This document shows positions 26,454 through 35,490 of a DNA stretch of 53,300 nucleotides, piece by piece. Below the pieces are notes generated by a model. The model ran no database searches and was not told the DNA's origin. It saw only the letters and a list, made by a program, of their open reading frames with translations. Position 1 is the first letter of the stretch. Each line of letters starts with the position of its first letter. The stretch is from Patescibacteria group bacterium (GTDB lineage Bacteria > Patescibacteriota > Microgenomatia > UBA8517), in the NCBI GenBank assembly GCA_022562395.1, contig JADFPI010000004.1, positions 1 through 53,300 of the forward strand, read 5' to 3'. The translations under genes were made by a program, and so were the position numbers.

Positions 26454-28159
26454 TTACCTGAAAAAAGGTAAAAAGCGGGCTCTCCGGACGGATATGAAAT
26501 CGCTTTTATTAAAGTGAGTCCTGCCGGCGTTCTGCCCGGCTCCATAATCAAATTTGCTCCAACTTCCTTTGCATTTGCTAAATAAAGAGTTTTATCGTCA
26601 ATCACCTCACCGAGTCCATAAACCGCGACGTCTTTTTGTGGCGTTCCGAAATAGAATTTATCAATAAAGGATATCTCGCCGAACCCTTCCAAAACTTGCT
26701 TTTCGAAAGGAAAACCTTCATGCCATCTGTCAGGCGGATATTCGTACCATCCTGCAAAAAATATCCAGGCGGGCTCCCCTGCCATTGAAATTATTACTCT
26801 TTCGTAGTTTTTATCAATTTCTTTAATCGATTGAATCGCTTCTTTGAAACCCGAATGCCACCAGCGCTCGGAATCCCAGGGATTATGAACCCAGAAGTAA
26901 TGCTGATAAAATCCGAGTTCCAAAATCCATACGCCAATATAAGCAATCGCAAAAATATACCGCCACTTTTTTGCGATTCCGCGTATTCCCTCAAGCAAAC
27001 CATAAGAAACTAAGAAAACCAAAGGAGGAAGAATTAATATCAAGCGTGTTGCATGTCTCCCTCCGTCGCGTGTGATTGCTGAAGGGACTACTCCAATAAT
27101 AATCCAAAATGCTATAAAAAATTTGACCCGACGGTCTTTAAACTTTACAAAAAACAAAACTGTTCCTAATAGGAGTGCCAGCGCTTCTATCCAATAAAAC
27201 TGCCCGACATTGTTTATTGAGTGTCTAAGGTTTAAATCCCCCTTTACGAAAAGAAAATCTGTTGAAAATGCCTGGAAATAATTCTCAACTATATTTTGAG
27301 TCCAGAATGAAAACTTATTGTGGGTTAATTTATCCAGAGATGTCGGCTGCAAACCTTCACCAAGCCCTCCCCTCATTCTTGCATCCCTTTGTCTTGCAAC
27401 TCCTATTTCCGTTTCCCGAGTGGGGTCGGTGAATACGCTCAAATACCCTGCCCGCTGTACCCCTCCTCCAAATAAAGTGCTATACACAATGGGTACTCCA
27501 ATCAAAAGTCCGGCTACTGCCGCTTTTATTAAATCCTTTCTTGGAAATCTTAAAACCTCCTTTCTCCAAACTAAAAATAAGAAAAGCAAGAGTAATGGCG
27601 TAAAAAGCTTCGCGGTTGAGTAAATCCAGGGAGTAAAGGCTAAAAAGGCAACAGGTGTCCAAAGAAAGCTGGGCTTTTCAAGTGACTTAAAGAAAAAATA
27701 TAACCCAAATAATAAAAATGCCAAGAGCATCGTCACCTCAAATGCTGCGCGAGAGTACTGAATATGCCAAGGCGAAAAAGCCAGGACTGCTGCGGCAACC
27801 AACGCAACAGATTCCTTCTTGGTTAATTCCTTTACTAGCAAATAAAGCGCCCAAATTCCTACAATCCCAAAAAATGCTGCGGGAAGTCTAACTCCCAAAG
27901 GACTAATACCAAAAATGGCGACCGTTGGAACTACAGAATAAAGATAAAGCGGCGTCCTCCATTCAGCCAATGACTGGAAATGAAGTGGCCAGGCATTTCC
28001 AGAATAATCTTTGCCGGTTTTTAATATAGAGTATGCGTGATATCCAACATCCAGCTCGTCACCAAAAAGACTTACGGGCACCTCCGAAATCCGCCACAAT
28101 CTCAAAAAAGAAGCAACGAGCAAAATTGCTAACAGGAATATTTTTGCGCGGGCCTTCAT
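26450..28159 (-). CDS. GT-C (PMT_2-like) glycosyltransferase, GYHAYSILKTGKD paralogue
   Basis: LFGDELDVGYHAYSILKTGKDYSGNAWPLHFQSLAEWRTPLYLYSVVP. Confidence 0.85.
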   Translation of the reverse strand: MKARAKIFLLAILLVASFLRLWRISEVPVSLFGDELDVGYHAYSILKTGKDYSGNAWPLHFQSLAEWRTPLYLYSVVPTVAIFGISPLGVRLPAAFFGIVGIWALYLLVKELTKKESVALVAAAVLAFSPWHIQYSRAAFEVTMLLAFLLFGLYFFFKSLEKPSFLWTPVAFLAFTPWIYSTAKLFTPLLLLFLFLVWRKEVLRFPRKDLIKAAVAGLLIGVPIVYSTLFGGGVQRAGYLSVFTDPTRETEIGVARQRDARMRGGLGEGLQPTSLDKLTHNKFSFWTQNIVENYFQAFSTDFLFVKGDLNLRHSINNVGQFYWIEALALLLGTVLFFVKFKDRRVKFFIAFWIIIGVVPSAITRDGGRHATRLILILPPLVFLVSYGLLEGIRGIAKKWRYIFAIAYIGVWILELGFYQHYFWVHNPWDSERWWHSGFKEAIQSIKEIDKNYERVIISMAGEPAWIFFAGWYEYPPDRWHEGFPFEKQVLEGFGEISFIDKFYFGTPQKDVAVYGLGEVIDDKTLYLANAKEVGANLIMEPGRTPAGLTLIKAISYPSGEPAFYLFSGK

Positions 28160-28986
28160 TATCTTTTCTTTACTATCCTAGTCCATTTTTGACCCAACCA
28201 AATAATTGCAGTAAGCATATAATGTTTTGTCAGACCGTGGTAAATTTTGGAAGAAGGAATAAGTTTTTTCCACTGGACATCGGCATTCGCCATCTTTTTA
28301 AAAGTAGCGCCGTGATAATGGATAATCTCGGAGCCCGGATAGTAATAAACTTTTAGGCCACTCTTCCAAGTCTGTCTACAATAATCTATATCCTCAAAAT
28401 AGGCAAAGTAGCGCTCGTCAAGCATCCCGACTTTTTCCAGTGCTTTGGGAGTAATCAGAAATGCGGCGCCAACAACGGAGTCAACTTCCGAATGCTCTTT
28501 CTCCTTCGGCGCATATTTTCCAAAAAGACCTTCCTCTCCCAACCAATATTCTCTAATCGCGTTTTTAATATTCGGAAAGCGAAAGCATGATGGTTGAAGG
28601 CTTCCATCTTTATTCAAAAGTTTGGGCCCAACAACACCGGTGTCTTTTTGTCTTTTGGCAAAATTAAGAAGCTTGCCCAAAGCGCCTCTTTTAACAATCG
28701 TATCGGAGTTAAGAAGTAGAATATACTTGCCCCTGGCCTTTTCCATCCCCTGGTTATTTGCCTTGGAATAACCAAGATTTTCATCGTTCTCAATAATTGT
28801 TGGTTTGAAGTTTGGAATTTGAGATTTGAAACTTCTGATGGCGGCCACGCTGCCATCAGTGGAACCATTATCAACTACTACTATCTCTAAATTTATTTTA
28901 GAGCCTTCTTTATTAATAGAATCAATACAATCAAGGACTAAGTCTTTGTTGTTTAAGTTGACTATGATTATTGATAGCTCGGCCAT
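28159..28986 (-). CDS. GT2 glycosyltransferase (rhamnosyltransferase-like)
   Basis: LSIIIVNLNNKDLVLDCIDSI, VVDNGSTDGS, LLNSDTIV. Confidence 0.9.
   Translation of the reverse strand: MAELSIIIVNLNNKDLVLDCIDSINKEGSKINLEIVVVDNGSTDGSVAAIRSFKSQIPNFKPTIIENDENLGYSKANNQGMEKARGKYILLLNSDTIVKRGALGKLLNFAKRQKDTGVVGPKLLNKDGSLQPSCFRFPNIKNAIREYWLGEEGLFGKYAPKEKEHSEVDSVVGAAFLITPKALEKVGMLDERYFAYFEDIDYCRQTWKSGLKVYYYPGSEIIHYHGATFKKMANADVQWKKLIPSSKIYHGLTKHYMLTAIIWLGQKWTRIVKKR
28804..28831. repeat. Heptamer block TTTGAAG TTTGGAA TTTGAGA TTTGAAA
   Basis: Encodes FKSQIPNFK in GT2. Confidence 0.75.
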
Positions 28987-28987
28987 A

Positions 28988-29896
28988 TTAAAATGATGCG
29001 AATATTGCTTCGTCTGAAACCTTTGTCTCTTTTTTCTCCTTCTTTCTTGCCCTTTTGACCTTTGGAAGTTTTAATAGAGCCGCTATAACTATCCTAAGAT
29101 ATCCGGGGTGTTTAGCCAATCTCTTTAATAAACCTCCAACATGCTTTCTAAAAAGATTTGGGCTTGTTAAATTTTTCCAAATAAAAAGTAAGTGATTTCT
29201 CTCTCGAATCCTCAGAACTTTGCTTTTGGGTAGCTTCCCGATTGTTGTTTCGTGTTTATGAACCACACAAGCTTTCGGTTCCCAATAAAGTTTATACCCT
29301 CGTTTCAATGCCCTGTAGCACAAATCCAAGTCTTCCCAGTAAAAAGGCGAGAGAAGAATCTCGTCCATACCGCCTAGTTTTTTCCATAAGCTTTTTCTAA
29401 AAACCCCACTTCCTCCGTTCACCCAAAAAGTCAGATGAGCCTTATCGTCCTCTTTTCCTGGAAAGTGTGCTATATAACCATTTTCAAAAATCCCTTTTGC
29501 CCAACCATATCCCTTTTCATGGAGAGAAACCGCAAAAATGTCCTTTTTCTTAAAATGTTTAAAGGTGGAAACCAAAAAATCTTTTTCAGGAACAACATCG
29601 TTGTTAATAAGACAAACCAGGTTTGACTTAGAAACTTTCACACCTATGTTAACCGCTGCAGAAAAACCTCGATTTATTTTATGCTTAATTAGTTTGACAG
29701 TAGGAAAGTCACTTTTAATCAAGTTAACGCTCCCGTCACTTGAACCGTCATCTACAACTATTATTTCGGTTATTTTGTTTTTTTTGTTATCCTTTGCTTC
29801 AATTACTTTCGGGAGATTTTTTGCTAAAAGTTTCTCTCCATTAAAGTTTGGGATTATAACGGAGACAGACAATTGTGAAACTACTATATTACTCAT
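28988..29896 (-). CDS. GT2 glycosyltransferase
   Basis: SVIIPNFNGEKLLAKNLP, VVDDGSSDGSV, LINNDVVPEKD. Confidence 0.9.
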   Translation of the reverse strand: MSNIVVSQLSVSVIIPNFNGEKLLAKNLPKVIEAKDNKKNKITEIIVVDDGSSDGSVNLIKSDFPTVKLIKHKINRGFSAAVNIGVKVSKSNLVCLINNDVVPEKDFLVSTFKHFKKKDIFAVSLHEKGYGWAKGIFENGYIAHFPGKEDDKAHLTFWVNGGSGVFRKSLWKKLGGMDEILLSPFYWEDLDLCYRALKRGYKLYWEPKACVVHKHETTIGKLPKSKVLRIRERNHLLFIWKNLTSPNLFRKHVGGLLKRLAKHPGYLRIVIAALLKLPKVKRARKKEKKETKVSDEAIFASF

Positions 29897-30918
29897 AACA
29901 ACTCTAAAAAATGTGTTTTAAACCTTTTGTATTCATAAATCTTACTATCTTCCCTTGCTTTTTTAGAAATTTTTGTCATCAGTCCTCTTTCTTGAATAAG
30001 CCTCTTTGTGCTATTTACTAATGTTTGATTACTTTTCCATAAAAATCCGTTTTGCCCCTCTGCGATTATTTCTTTGTGTCCACCTGCAGAGAAAGCAAAA
30101 GGGACTGCGCCGGCAGCCATTGCTTCAACAACAGCTATTCCAAAATGCTCGACTTTCTTGGGTTCTTTTATCTCCGAAACTCCATAGCCAGAAGCCGACC
30201 AAAAAATTTTTGCCTTTCCGTAAAGATTTTGAATTTGGGCAAAACTAGGACTCTCTAAAATCTTAATTGGATAATTTTTGGCTAATTTTTTCAATTTTTC
30301 TAGATACTTATCGACTCCGACTTCAACCCCTCCGGCCAAAACCATTTTCCAATTCTTAAAACCCCTATCATAGAATTTCTTAAATACCCTAACTAGTACA
30401 TCTTGTCTTTTTGCTTGTGTAAGTTGCGAAAATCTACCAATAAATATAATCAAGTTCTCCTTTTTCTTGGGCTTTAACATTTCAACATCAACTGGGGGAT
30501 AGACTACCACACTATCAACTCCATACTCCTTATCGATATAGCCCTTTGTGAAAAAAGAATTGCAAATAAACTTATTTATCCTAAACAGCTTCATTTTGTT
30601 AAGAAGAGTCTTTCCGTTGACATTTTGAAACGGGAACTGAAAATGTAAGAAGTTTTTACGAGCACGAAGAAGAGGTATGCTTCCATCTGATACCCAGAAA
30701 CAGATATCATAGCCATCCCCGCGCTTAACATCTTTCACAATATTTATTCCCTCAAGTTTCAGTCCAAACCGCTCCTCCAACTTCCCTTTAATCGCTTTAC
30801 TTTTCCACTCCACATCAACTCGATAACCTTTTTTGGCCAAGACAGTGGCAAAGGCCATACTGTAGCGCTCCCCACCTCCTAATGTATCAAGATATGGATT
30901 ATAAATAGCCGCTCTCAT
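29893..30918 (-). CDS. GT4 glycosyltransferase (ALG11-like pattern)
   Basis: AIYNPYLDTLGGGERYSMAFA, FIGRFSQLTQAKRQDVLV, HFGIAVVEAMAAGAVPFAFSAGG. Confidence 0.85.
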   Translation of the reverse strand: MRAAIYNPYLDTLGGGERYSMAFATVLAKKGYRVDVEWKSKAIKGKLEERFGLKLEGINIVKDVKRGDGYDICFWVSDGSIPLLRARKNFLHFQFPFQNVNGKTLLNKMKLFRINKFICNSFFTKGYIDKEYGVDSVVVYPPVDVEMLKPKKKENLIIFIGRFSQLTQAKRQDVLVRVFKKFYDRGFKNWKMVLAGGVEVGVDKYLEKLKKLAKNYPIKILESPSFAQIQNLYGKAKIFWSASGYGVSEIKEPKKVEHFGIAVVEAMAAGAVPFAFSAGGHKEIIAEGQNGFLWKSNQTLVNSTKRLIQERGLMTKISKKAREDSKIYEYKRFKTHFLELL

Positions 30919-30921
30919 ACT

Positions 30922-30956
30922 TTAATGATTAATGATTTATGACTAATTACTAATAA
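30922..30956. repeat. Heptamer block TTAATGA TTAATGA TTTATGA CTAATTA CTAATAA
   Basis: Intergenic; read directly. Confidence 0.75.
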
Positions 30957-30973
30957 ATGATACTTTTTAGTAG

Positions 30974-31001
30974 TTTTGACTTTTGACATTTGAGTTTTGA
31001 T
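30974..31001. repeat. Heptamer block TTTTGAC TTTTGAC ATTTGAG TTTTGAT
   Basis: Intergenic; directly abuts a palindrome. Confidence 0.8.
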
Positions 31002-31002
31002 A

Positions 31003-31042
31003 CTTCGGCCTTGCTCAGCATCAATCCTGAGCTTGCCGAATG
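31003..31042. repeat. Imperfect palindrome CTTCGGCCTTGCTCAG...CTGAGCTTGCCGAATG
   Basis: TTCGGC/GCTCAG arms repeated inverted; gives the C-terminal RQAQD and stop of GT2. Confidence 0.75.
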
Positions 31043-31824
31043 GATTGAGCTTTCAGCTGCATTTCCCATAACTTGGCATAAGAAATGAATCGGCTGTAAA
31101 CCTGATAAAGTGCGTAAATTATTCCCTCCCCACCATCCAGGAATGCCCGATACCTTATCATCCTTAGCCAAAATTCCCGAAACATGGCAGATAAAAATCG
31201 AGCTACGTTCATTTGCGGATGGCCGGCTTTATACATCAATCTCGCCTCAATCTCCGACCACTCATTAGTTTTATCTACCATATCACTCAAGTTATCGTGT
31301 TTTTTGTGAATTAGCGGATTTTTAAGATGCCCAAGCTCGCCTTCAAACTGTGGCTCCTCGTGCAACTCTCCCGTCCACATTCTAAATCTACTCTTCAAAA
31401 ATAATCTTTTAACATAATCCGGCCACCAACCACCATGTTTCATTTCCTTACCCAAAATAAAATTTCTCCTCGGAATTGCATAAGCAACAGCTTTAACATT
31501 TGACCTTTGACCTTTGACAATTGACTTAATTTCTTTTCTTAACTGTGGAGTCACTCGCTCGTCTGCATCAACATATAAAAGCCACTTTCTCCTTGCCACC
31601 TCTAGCCCTTTATTTCTTTTATCGCTAAAAGTTCCTTTCGGGTAATTAATTATTTTTGCACCTAACTTTTTTGCAATTTCAACAGTTTTATCTTTCGACT
31701 CACTATCGATAACGATAATTTCATCAACCCAACTTATTGAACCTAGACAATCTTTAATCAAATCTTCCGAGTTCCTAGTAAGAACAATAGCGCTGATTAA
31801 ATACTTTTTACTTTTCATGCCCAA
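31021..31824 (-). CDS. GT2 glycosyltransferase (WaaE/KdtX-like)
   Basis: ISAIVLTRNSEDLIKDCLGSISWVDEIIVIDSESKDKT, YVDADERV; C-terminal AQSIRQAQD derives from a palindromic repeat. Confidence 0.85.
   Translation of the reverse strand: MGMKSKKYLISAIVLTRNSEDLIKDCLGSISWVDEIIVIDSESKDKTVEIAKKLGAKIINYPKGTFSDKRNKGLEVARRKWLLYVDADERVTPQLRKEIKSIVKGQRSNVKAVAYAIPRRNFILGKEMKHGGWWPDYVKRLFLKSRFRMWTGELHEEPQFEGELGHLKNPLIHKKHDNLSDMVDKTNEWSEIEARLMYKAGHPQMNVARFLSAMFREFWLRMIRYRAFLDGGEGIIYALYQVYSRFISYAKLWEMQLKAQSIRQAQD
31498..31525. repeat. Heptamer-type block ATTTGACCTTTGACCTTTGACAATTGAC
   Basis: Encodes SIVKGQRSNVK in GT2. Confidence 0.75.
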
Positions 31825-32738
31825 CTTCCTTTCCCAAATCTACCTAAATAAAAATCCCTAATTGCAATTCTTTGCCATTTTCTCCCTTTGAGTAATAATT
31901 TTATACTTTCTTTAATTAGGGCAACTTTTGTCCTCAATCGGGCGTGGCGTAAACCAAAAAGGAGCCTGTTTCTGGTTATGTAGTAGTCGTTTTTCTCACT
32001 GCCTACTCCCAACGCTTGTCCAACCTTGTGCCAAAGGTGGGGTTTGGGTGTATATAACACTCTCCAGCCAGCTTTCTTCGCTCTCTGTGAAAGATCTGAA
32101 TCTTCAAGGTAAGCAAAGTATTTTTTATCAAATAAACCCAAATCTTTAAGAACTTTACTCCTAAAAAACATACAGCACCCGGTTGCAAAATCTGTGTCAG
32201 CTACTTTGTCAAATTGCCCTTTATCTACCTCGTCTACTCCGTGATTACTTCCGTAAATGTTATTCCAATCAACGTCCCCTCCGGCGTACCAAATAACTCG
32301 CCCCAGTTCGTTTTTTTTGTAACGCTTTTTGTGATATTCAAATCCTTTGGCAAAATAAATCTTGGGGGAAATTATTCCTGCTTTAGGGTAATTTTTTGCA
32401 GCATTAATCAAATCTACGAATAAATTTTTATCAATAATTGTGTCGTTATTTAAAAGCATTATAAAATCTGCACCACTTTTTAGAGCATATCTCATCCCCA
32501 CATTGTTCCCTTCAGCGAATCCTAAATTCTCTCTATTTTCAATCAATTCCCAAGTAATATCTTTTCTCGCTTTCTTATAAAAGTTTTTAACTGCTTTTTG
32601 TGATCCATCGGTCGATCCGTTATCCACCACGATACTTTGTAATTTATAATCTGTAATTCGAGATTTCTCAACACTTTCCAAACACTCTTTAGTATCTTCT
32701 TTTCCATCCCAATTAAGAATTATTACGGAGATTTTCAT
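31815..32738 (-). CDS. GT2 glycosyltransferase (rhamnosyltransferase-like)
   Basis: ISVIILNWDGKEDTKECLESVEK, VVDNGSTDGSQ, LLNNDTIIDKN. Confidence 0.9.
   Translation of the reverse strand: MKISVIILNWDGKEDTKECLESVEKSRITDYKLQSIVVDNGSTDGSQKAVKNFYKKARKDITWELIENRENLGFAEGNNVGMRYALKSGADFIMLLNNDTIIDKNLFVDLINAAKNYPKAGIISPKIYFAKGFEYHKKRYKKNELGRVIWYAGGDVDWNNIYGSNHGVDEVDKGQFDKVADTDFATGCCMFFRSKVLKDLGLFDKKYFAYLEDSDLSQRAKKAGWRVLYTPKPHLWHKVGQALGVGSEKNDYYITRNRLLFGLRHARLRTKVALIKESIKLLLKGRKWQRIAIRDFYLGRFGKGSWA
32636..32663. repeat. Heptamer block TTTGTAA TTTATAA TCTGTAA TTCGAGA
   Basis: Encodes SRITDYKLQS in GT2. Confidence 0.65.
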
Positions 32739-32826
32739 AATACGACCTAATCTACAAATTCCATCCGAATTATCCGAAAAAATTAATTTGCGTTATTCTG
32801 GTTTTCCTTCAGATCATTCGTGTCGA

Positions 32827-33723
32827 TCATAACTTAAATTTTCTTTTAATTCTCTGTACTAGCCCCCCACCAAATTTAAGGAGTGATTCTGCTTGCCAGT
32901 AGCGAAAATCTGATTCTTTTTCTTTCATTAAATCGACAACGTTTTTTATTTCTATCTTATGTCTTTTAAACTTTTGCGCCTGCCAAACCTTAAGGTAAAG
33001 AACAAACTCCGAGAATGCTTGAAGCCCGGCTAAAGCCAACCCGTGAATACCATCCTTGTATCCCTCTCCTTGAAAATACCTACTAAGAAATTCAGCCGTA
33101 GGTTTATTTATTAAATCATGCCATTTAAACTCATAATCCTCTTTTACAAGTAGCTTTGAATGCTCCGTTGTATACCTATTTAGCCTTTCAACATATTGCT
33201 CAACAGATAAATAATGGTGGTGTAAAATCGCATATTTTTCTTTAGCGGGCAAATCTAATCCTTTGCCTTTGGTAGTTGGAACAGAGTGAATTATCTCGCT
33301 CCAGCTAACATTTCCATTCTTAAAAAAACGGATATTATAATCCGGCCACCAGCGTGAATGCTTCACCCATTTCCCAAATATTATGTTTTTCCTTGGAAGC
33401 CGATAATAATCGGCTTTAGGCTTCTTAGCAATGGCTTCTAATTTGTTAGCTAAACTATTTTGAAGTTCTTCGTCTGCATCTAAAATCAAAATCCATTTCC
33501 CCGTAGCTTTACTTATGCCGTAATTTCTAGCAGGCTCAACGTATCCTGTTCTTTCGTGCTCGAAGACTTTTGCGCCTGCCTTTTTGGCAATAACCTTTGT
33601 ATTATCGTCCGACTTCATGTCGACAACAACTATCTCGTCGGCAAAGTTTTTAATTGAAGTTAACGCCTGCGGCAGGTCTTTTTCTTCGTTTAAAGTATTG
33701 ATGACAACCGAAATCTTTCTCAC
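32827..33723 (-). CDS. GT2 glycosyltransferase (WaaE/KdtX-like)
   Basis: GTG start; ISVVINTLNEEKDLPQALTSIKNFADEIVVVDMKSDDNT, LDADEEL. Confidence 0.85.
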   Translation of the reverse strand: MRKISVVINTLNEEKDLPQALTSIKNFADEIVVVDMKSDDNTKVIAKKAGAKVFEHERTGYVEPARNYGISKATGKWILILDADEELQNSLANKLEAIAKKPKADYYRLPRKNIIFGKWVKHSRWWPDYNIRFFKNGNVSWSEIIHSVPTTKGKGLDLPAKEKYAILHHHYLSVEQYVERLNRYTTEHSKLLVKEDYEFKWHDLINKPTAEFLSRYFQGEGYKDGIHGLALAGLQAFSEFVLYLKVWQAQKFKRHKIEIKNVVDLMKEKESDFRYWQAESLLKFGGGLVQRIKRKFKL

Positions 33724-33759
33724 AGCTTCAATTTTACCATTTTAGGAACATTTATTCCT

Positions 33760-35490
33760 TTAATTTACACGAAATATATCCACCTCTTTGTTTTCGAAAA
33801 TCTTCTCAATTTCAAGCTCGCTCTCACTTAAAGCCGCACGCTGGTCCTTAATCCAGTAAATATATGAGATATTATTATCTTTCAGAAATTTTTTTGCTAA
33901 GCCCTGGTCTCTAGCCTCTAAGAACTCTTCAACTTTTTCGCGTCTTGCTCCCCAATCATATCCTGTTATATCCAAATTAACCTCGTCCTCTAAATAAACT
34001 GGCTGTCCGGAAAAGGCCGAAACATAGGCCGTTGATTCATATAGATAAAGCGGTCTGGGAGGATTTGCTACTGCCGCATCGGCCGCATCTTTATCAAAAG
34101 GATAAGTTAAAACTATACCTCTCGGCTGATTTGACAAAAACTTTAAGGCTCCAAGTTCTTGATAAGAAAGCTTTGCCGGCGGCCTTCTCGGCAAATAATG
34201 CCTCAACGTCCCAATCGTTGTCGGTATCGTCAGTAAAGCAATTACCACTACAATACCATATAGTAATGTAGTGTTTAGCCTTGACTTTTCTATAAACTCA
34301 CCTAACCATACCCCTGCCAATATTCCTGAAAAAGTTAGCGAGTAATAGATAAACTGAATCGTATTCCAGGGGGTGCCCTTTTGAAGAAAAACCATCGGAA
34401 GCACAATTCCAGCTGCGATTACTGAAAAAATAAATATCTCGATAAAGTACAAATTTTTGAAGTCGCGCAATTTTCTAAAAATCCAAATATCTTTGACTAG
34501 TCTAGTTCCCAAATTTCCAATAATAAAAATAAAAAACGCAACCGTGTAAGCTGGGATACCTTTAATTAAATTCCCGGCTAATTTGTAATTCACCATTGCC
34601 TCAGCAAAACGTGGCCAATAAAATCTGTCCGAAAATCCCATCATGGTCTCCAAAAACCAAAACGGCTGAAAAACTAAAAGAGAAACCGAACTCTTACTAA
34701 ACAATAGAAACAACAGGGAAGATAACAATAGCGAGCCGCCAAACACTTTAAGAAGGTTTATTTTTTTATCTTTCAGAAACTCATAAATTCCGGCTACCAG
34801 CAATCCGCCCAAAGACAATATCCCTGCATAAACTTTAATCTGCAATAAAATGCCAAAAAGAAAGGTAACAAATAAAAAATACTTTGTTGTTGGCCTTTTT
34901 AAATGTTTGGTTAAAAGCATAAGCCCTAAAAGCATTAACACTATCGATAGTGCAAACGGGGGATTAATAAGGGTAGAGATTGCCTGTTGTGACCAAAACA
35001 TGGACTCCCCACCAAGCTGTCCTTCGCGAAGCAAAGTTACAATCCAACCAAAATTTCCTCCGAAATAAACAAAAAAAGTAGACCAAAACGCCTGCATGCG
35101 AGATTTTCTCCATCTGTAAACGAATTTATATGTAGCCACTCCAACCAAAAGTGCCAGAATCGGTGGAATTATCTGAAAATAAAGAACACTTGTGGGGAGA
35201 AATGTAATTCTGTGTAGTACAGCGAGTAGTGCGTCATAGCCCACGTGATAATTTTTAATTGCCTCACCTGCAAATATGGGTATGTCGAAGGAACCGCGCG
35301 AGAGAGCCTCTGCCATGGCAATATGCCAAACACCGTCGTGGCCATTCGGTCCCCAAAAACCCAGACCAAAAGAGTAAAAAAGGCCGCTTTTGACCATCGT
35401 TATCGACCAGGTAATTGTCCCAAAGACGATCAAAATGACGGCGGCAAGATTATCTATTAAATAGTGTTTTAAAGCTTTTCTTAACATCAT
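33760..35490 (-). CDS. Large polytopic membrane protein, GT-C-like
   Basis: Multiple TM segments; HDGVWHIAMAEALSRGSF and C-terminal periplasmic-type domain. Confidence 0.6.
   Translation of the reverse strand: MMLRKALKHYLIDNLAAVILIVFGTITWSITMVKSGLFYSFGLGFWGPNGHDGVWHIAMAEALSRGSFDIPIFAGEAIKNYHVGYDALLAVLHRITFLPTSVLYFQIIPPILALLVGVATYKFVYRWRKSRMQAFWSTFFVYFGGNFGWIVTLLREGQLGGESMFWSQQAISTLINPPFALSIVLMLLGLMLLTKHLKRPTTKYFLFVTFLFGILLQIKVYAGILSLGGLLVAGIYEFLKDKKINLLKVFGGSLLLSSLLFLLFSKSSVSLLVFQPFWFLETMMGFSDRFYWPRFAEAMVNYKLAGNLIKGIPAYTVAFFIFIIGNLGTRLVKDIWIFRKLRDFKNLYFIEIFIFSVIAAGIVLPMVFLQKGTPWNTIQFIYYSLTFSGILAGVWLGEFIEKSRLNTTLLYGIVVVIALLTIPTTIGTLRHYLPRRPPAKLSYQELGALKFLSNQPRGIVLTYPFDKDAADAAVANPPRPLYLYESTAYVSAFSGQPVYLEDEVNLDITGYDWGARREKVEEFLEARDQGLAKKFLKDNNISYIYWIKDQRAALSESELEIEKIFENKEVDIFRVN

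Noticed and set aside
33666-33676. Short palindrome CCTGC-G-GCAGG in GT2 32827..33723
   Set aside because: Only 5-bp arms and encodes DLPQALTSI, a normal GT2 sequence.
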